Assembly (NCBI GenBank): GCA_963709995.1
Contig: CAVPYN010000004.1
Location: 62,001 to 126,000, forward strand
Direction: 5' to 3'
Length of the DNA: 64,000 nucleotides
Source of the DNA: JAUIIK01 sp963709995
GTDB taxonomy: Bacteria > Chloroflexota > Chloroflexia > Thermomicrobiales > CFX8
Both the position numbers and the translations under genes were made by a program. Within the stretch, counting starts at the first letter, position 1. The number at the start of each line of letters is the position of its first letter. The notes beneath the pieces were generated by a model. The model saw nothing but the letters and a program-made list of their open reading frames with translations. It made no database searches and was not told the origin of the DNA. Shown one piece after another: positions 61,818 through 64,000 of the stretch.

Positions 61818-62600
61818 CTAGCCGAGATCGACCGGCGCGCTGTCCTGTGGCTCAAAGCCGATTTCCTCACGGGCATTGTCGAGCGACCAGAACTTTCGTG
61901 GGTTGTTCGACATCCCGTAATAGATGCCATAGTTGATCTGATCGGCGTCCAGGCAACGGGCGATCAACTGGCTACAGTCACGCTTCGACAGCCAGATCGT
62001 CCGCAAGCGGCCGTAGAAGTCTTCTGGAGTTGGCAGATCCAGCCAGTCCGATCCGGTTCGCACTTCCGGATGCGGGTTGTCATCGGCCCGCACCCAGCCG
62101 ATCCTCAGGCAGAACACCCGCATCTTGAACGCATCGACATAGTAGCGTCCCAGCGCCTCGCCGAACGCCTTCGAGACGCCGTAGTAACTGTCGGGCCGAA
62201 TCTGAACGGTCGTGTCGATCTGGCGCACATTATCCAAGGCGTAGATACCCGGAGCGCCCTCGACTTCGTAGCCACCGACGGCGTGGTTACTGCTGGCGAA
62301 GACGACGCAATCCACGCCAGCCCGGCGAGCAGCTTCATAGACGTTGTAGGTTCCAATGATGTTGTTCTTGTGGATGTCCTCCCAGGGCGCGGTGACCTGG
62401 ACGCTCGCCGCCAGGTGCACCACGGCATCCATGCCTTCGAACGCGGGCTGGATCGCCTCGAGATCGGCGATGTCCGCGACGATGCTTGGAAACTCCTGTG
62501 GTGTCAGGGTGATCCCGCTGAACTGGTAGCGATCCCCGTAATGCTCCCGCAACGCCGTCCCGATCGTGCCTTCCGTTCCGGTTATCAGCACTTTTTTCAT
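61818..62600 (-). CDS. NAD-dependent epimerase/dehydratase, uronate-dehydrogenase-like
   Basis: 260 residues; ATG 62600 after GGAGG. VLITGTEGTIGTALREHYGD has the SDR Gly motif (T-G-x-x-G-x-x-G), FASSNHAVGGYEV contains the SSNH motif, and PDSYYGVSKAFGEALGR has the catalytic Tyr140-x3-Lys144. SSNH-x-V-G and YGVSKAFGE, plus length, match uronate dehydrogenases, which oxidise glucuronate or galacturonate to aldarolactone. Other SDRs cannot be excluded. Confidence 0.85.
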   Translation of the reverse strand: MKKVLITGTEGTIGTALREHYGDRYQFSGITLTPQEFPSIVADIADLEAIQPAFEGMDAVVHLAASVQVTAPWEDIHKNNIIGTYNVYEAARRAGVDCVVFASSNHAVGGYEVEGAPGIYALDNVRQIDTTVQIRPDSYYGVSKAFGEALGRYYVDAFKMRVFCLRIGWVRADDNPHPEVRTGSDWLDLPTPEDFYGRLRTIWLSKRDCSQLIARCLDADQINYGIYYGMSNNPRKFWSLDNAREEIGFEPQDSAPVDLG

Positions 62601-62757
62601 TTGTACCCTCCATCTGCCAAATTTCGAGTAGTGTTCGATTGTCGCATCTTCGTGCACTCGTGTGGAGTGAAGGGTGTCATAATTTAGTTGGATGAGCAGT
62701 CGCCAGCAATTGCTAAGTCCTCTTTGATACTCCCCGCAGCTATAGATTGGACAAACG

Positions 62758-62871
62758 ATGCCAGTCGGTCCTCTGGAACTGCTGCTTATTCTTTTCTGTT
62801 GCGCGGGTCTGTTCGGACTTCCGGTCGCTCTGCTGCTGTGGTATTTCCTTCGGAAGAAGAATCAGGAGTAA
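62758..62871 (+). CDS. 37-residue small membrane protein
   Basis: Begins MPVGPLELLLILFCCAGLFG, then LPVALLLWYFLRKKN. One long helix with a positive end, so the C-terminus is cytoplasmic. Weak ribosome site. GPLELLLIL recalls the first helix of TatA-like proteins, but the amphipathic part is missing. Function unknown. Confidence 0.5.
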   Translation: MPVGPLELLLILFCCAGLFGLPVALLLWYFLRKKNQE

Positions 62872-62905
62872 CCCTGTCTGGCAACAGTATCCTTGTCAAT
62901 TAGAC

Positions 62906-63817
62906 TCATATCGCTAGATCCGTCGTTTTCCCGGCCTTCAATATTCGGCTTTCGAGCGGATGCCCGACGACCTCTTGTAGCCGTCGAGCGATGCTGATGA
63001 CCGCGTCGAGATCAACACCAGTCTCGATGCCCATCAGGTGCAACATATGTACGAGATCTTCAGTCGCGACGTTGCCGGTCGCGCCGGGGGCATAGGGACA
63101 GCCGCCAAGCCCGCCCGCCGCGCTGTCGAAATGTTCGACCCCGGCTTGCAACCCGGCGATGACGTTCGCCAGAGCCATGCCGCGAGTGTCGTGGAGGTGC
63201 AGCGTCCACACCGCATCGGGAAACCTCTCCCGCAGGCTGCACATCGTCCGGTAGATCTGAGCTGGATTCGCCATTCCCGTCGTGTCGCCGAGCGACAGAT
63301 GGCGGATACCCATCGCGTCGTATTCGCCGATCACCTGCGTCAATTGCTCCAGCGACACGTCGCCCTCGTAGGGGCAACCGAAGGCAACCGCGAGCCCACC
63401 ATGCACCGTTGCGCCACGTTCCGCGGCAAGATCGATGACCGCCGGGAATCCAGCCATGGTTTCGGCGATGGATCGGTTGCCATTCTCCCGGTTGTGGGCT
63501 TCACTGGCTGAAAGCATCAGGTGCCAGACGGTGATGCCAGCGGCGGCGGCCCGCTCTGCCCCGCGCAGATTCGGCACGAGCGCGTCGTAGGCGACGTTCG
63601 GGTTGCGCTCGATGCCCATCGCCACCTCCTCGGCGTCGCGAAGCTGAGGGATGGCGCGGGGGTGGACGAACGATGTGGCCTGGATCTCCCGCACGCCGGT
63701 CCTGGAGAGTTCGTCGATGATCTCGATCTTCAGGTCGGTTGGGATCCAGCGCTGTTCGGGCTGAAAGCCGTCGCGGGGACAGACTTCGTGGATTGTCACT
63801 CGATTCGGAAACTGCAT
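62906..63817 (-). CDS. hydroxymethylglutaryl-CoA lyase
   Basis: 303 residues, TIM barrel. IHEVCPRDGFQPEQRW has the catalytic Arg, FVHPRAIPQLRDA the loop, LHLHDTRGMALANV the metal His pair, and GGLGGCPYAPGATGNVATE the catalytic Cys loop. Reaction: HMG-CoA to acetoacetate plus acetyl-CoA, in leucine degradation. No leucine genes flank it, so it may serve a related substrate, but all active-site residues agree. ATG 63817. Confidence 0.93.
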   Translation of the reverse strand: MQFPNRVTIHEVCPRDGFQPEQRWIPTDLKIEIIDELSRTGVREIQATSFVHPRAIPQLRDAEEVAMGIERNPNVAYDALVPNLRGAERAAAAGITVWHLMLSASEAHNRENGNRSIAETMAGFPAVIDLAAERGATVHGGLAVAFGCPYEGDVSLEQLTQVIGEYDAMGIRHLSLGDTTGMANPAQIYRTMCSLRERFPDAVWTLHLHDTRGMALANVIAGLQAGVEHFDSAAGGLGGCPYAPGATGNVATEDLVHMLHLMGIETGVDLDAVISIARRLQEVVGHPLESRILKAGKTTDLAI

Positions 63818-63911
63818 CGCTGGGCCCCACTGTTCGTCGATGATTGCGTTGCAAGACTACCGGGCGAGTGTACCTTCTCACGATCGCTTTCAGGGATGTT
63901 GCCGTATCGGT

Positions 63912-64000
63912 CTAGTCGTCGTCTCCTTCCGACCCTAGCGTTGCGATAAACCCCTGCATGAGATCCTGCTTCTCCTGATCCGACAGTGCCGCGTCGCGAT
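63912..64000 (-). CDS. C-terminal end of an unidentified protein (partial)
   Basis: Minus-strand frame from the right edge to TAG at 63912-63914, giving 28 residues with an acidic end (SDQEKQDLMQGF, then TLGSEGDDD). Codon use fits coding sequence. Family cannot be named from this piece; the rest is outside the window. It precedes the HMG-CoA lyase gene on the same strand by 94 bases. Confidence 0.6.
   Translation of the reverse strand, partial: RDAALSDQEKQDLMQGFIATLGSEGDDD

Noticed and set aside
1..64000. CRISPR array, prophage or complete insertion sequence
   Set aside because: No regular direct repeats, capsid, integrase or transposase frames were found.

Overview
The window reads as a chromosomal segment of a moderately GC-rich bacterium. 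Large AAA-LuxR regulators, a YczE-type membrane protein, a Uma2-family gene, a creatininase-family gene, a GerMN secreted protein and many small hydrophobic proteins, with frequent GTG/TTG starts after GGAGG-type ribosome sites, fit the phylum Chloroflexota (Thermomicrobia-like) best. That placement is an inference from gene content, not a computed one. I see no rRNA, tRNA, CRISPR array, complete insertion sequence or replication origin.

Layout. 0-7.7 kb: the end of an AAA+ ATPase, an acidic protein, YczE and MATE membrane proteins, a PIG-V-like mannosyltransferase, a frameshifted lipoprotein, a phosphoribosyltransferase and a Uma2 protein. 7.75-14.4 kb: three tandem paralogues with an unusual architecture: a sigma-70-like DNA-binding half, one membrane segment, an extracytoplasmic beta-propeller and Ig-like tail domains. 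The third copy is an internally deleted relic. 14.7-18.7 kb: threonine dehydratase, a methyltransferase and a double creatininase. 18.8-23 kb: a small gene graveyard (cyclase and FAD-oxidoreductase relics) beside a two-gene putative defence operon (DUF262-HNH-HEPN protein plus a TIGR02391/Ymh HEPN protein). 23.3-34.6 kb: a DapA-like aldolase, a monooxygenase, two giant AAA-LuxR regulators (one with its HTH out of frame) bracketing a membrane-anchored four-repeat protein, then a zinc alcohol dehydrogenase and a methyltransferase. 35-45.3 kb: an HTTM membrane pair, a LuxR HTH fragment overlapping a catalytically dead beta-lactamase-like lipoprotein, an ABC-F ATPase, an ArsB/NhaD transporter and a YhaN/YhaO (SbcCD-like) repair operon. 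45.4-52 kb: a GerMN secreted protein, a methyltransferase-glycosyltransferase-hydrolase operon, a GIY-YIG gene next to an inverted repeat, and an amidohydrolase. 52.2-64 kb: a K+ channel, several tiny membrane proteins, a PRC-barrel protein, a GNAT, MgtC, YceI, an OmpR-type response regulator with its histidine kinase, a DoxX-like protein, a uronate-dehydrogenase-like SDR and HMG-CoA lyase.

A recurring theme is sensing at the membrane and transcriptional control: sigma-propeller proteins, LuxR giants and a two-component system. A second theme is gene decay. At least five loci carry frameshifts or truncations. These could be genuine pseudogenes or indel errors in the assembly, and raw reads would be needed to tell. 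The most promising undescribed systems are the sigma-like/propeller transmembrane family and the DUF262-HNH-HEPN/Ymh operon.
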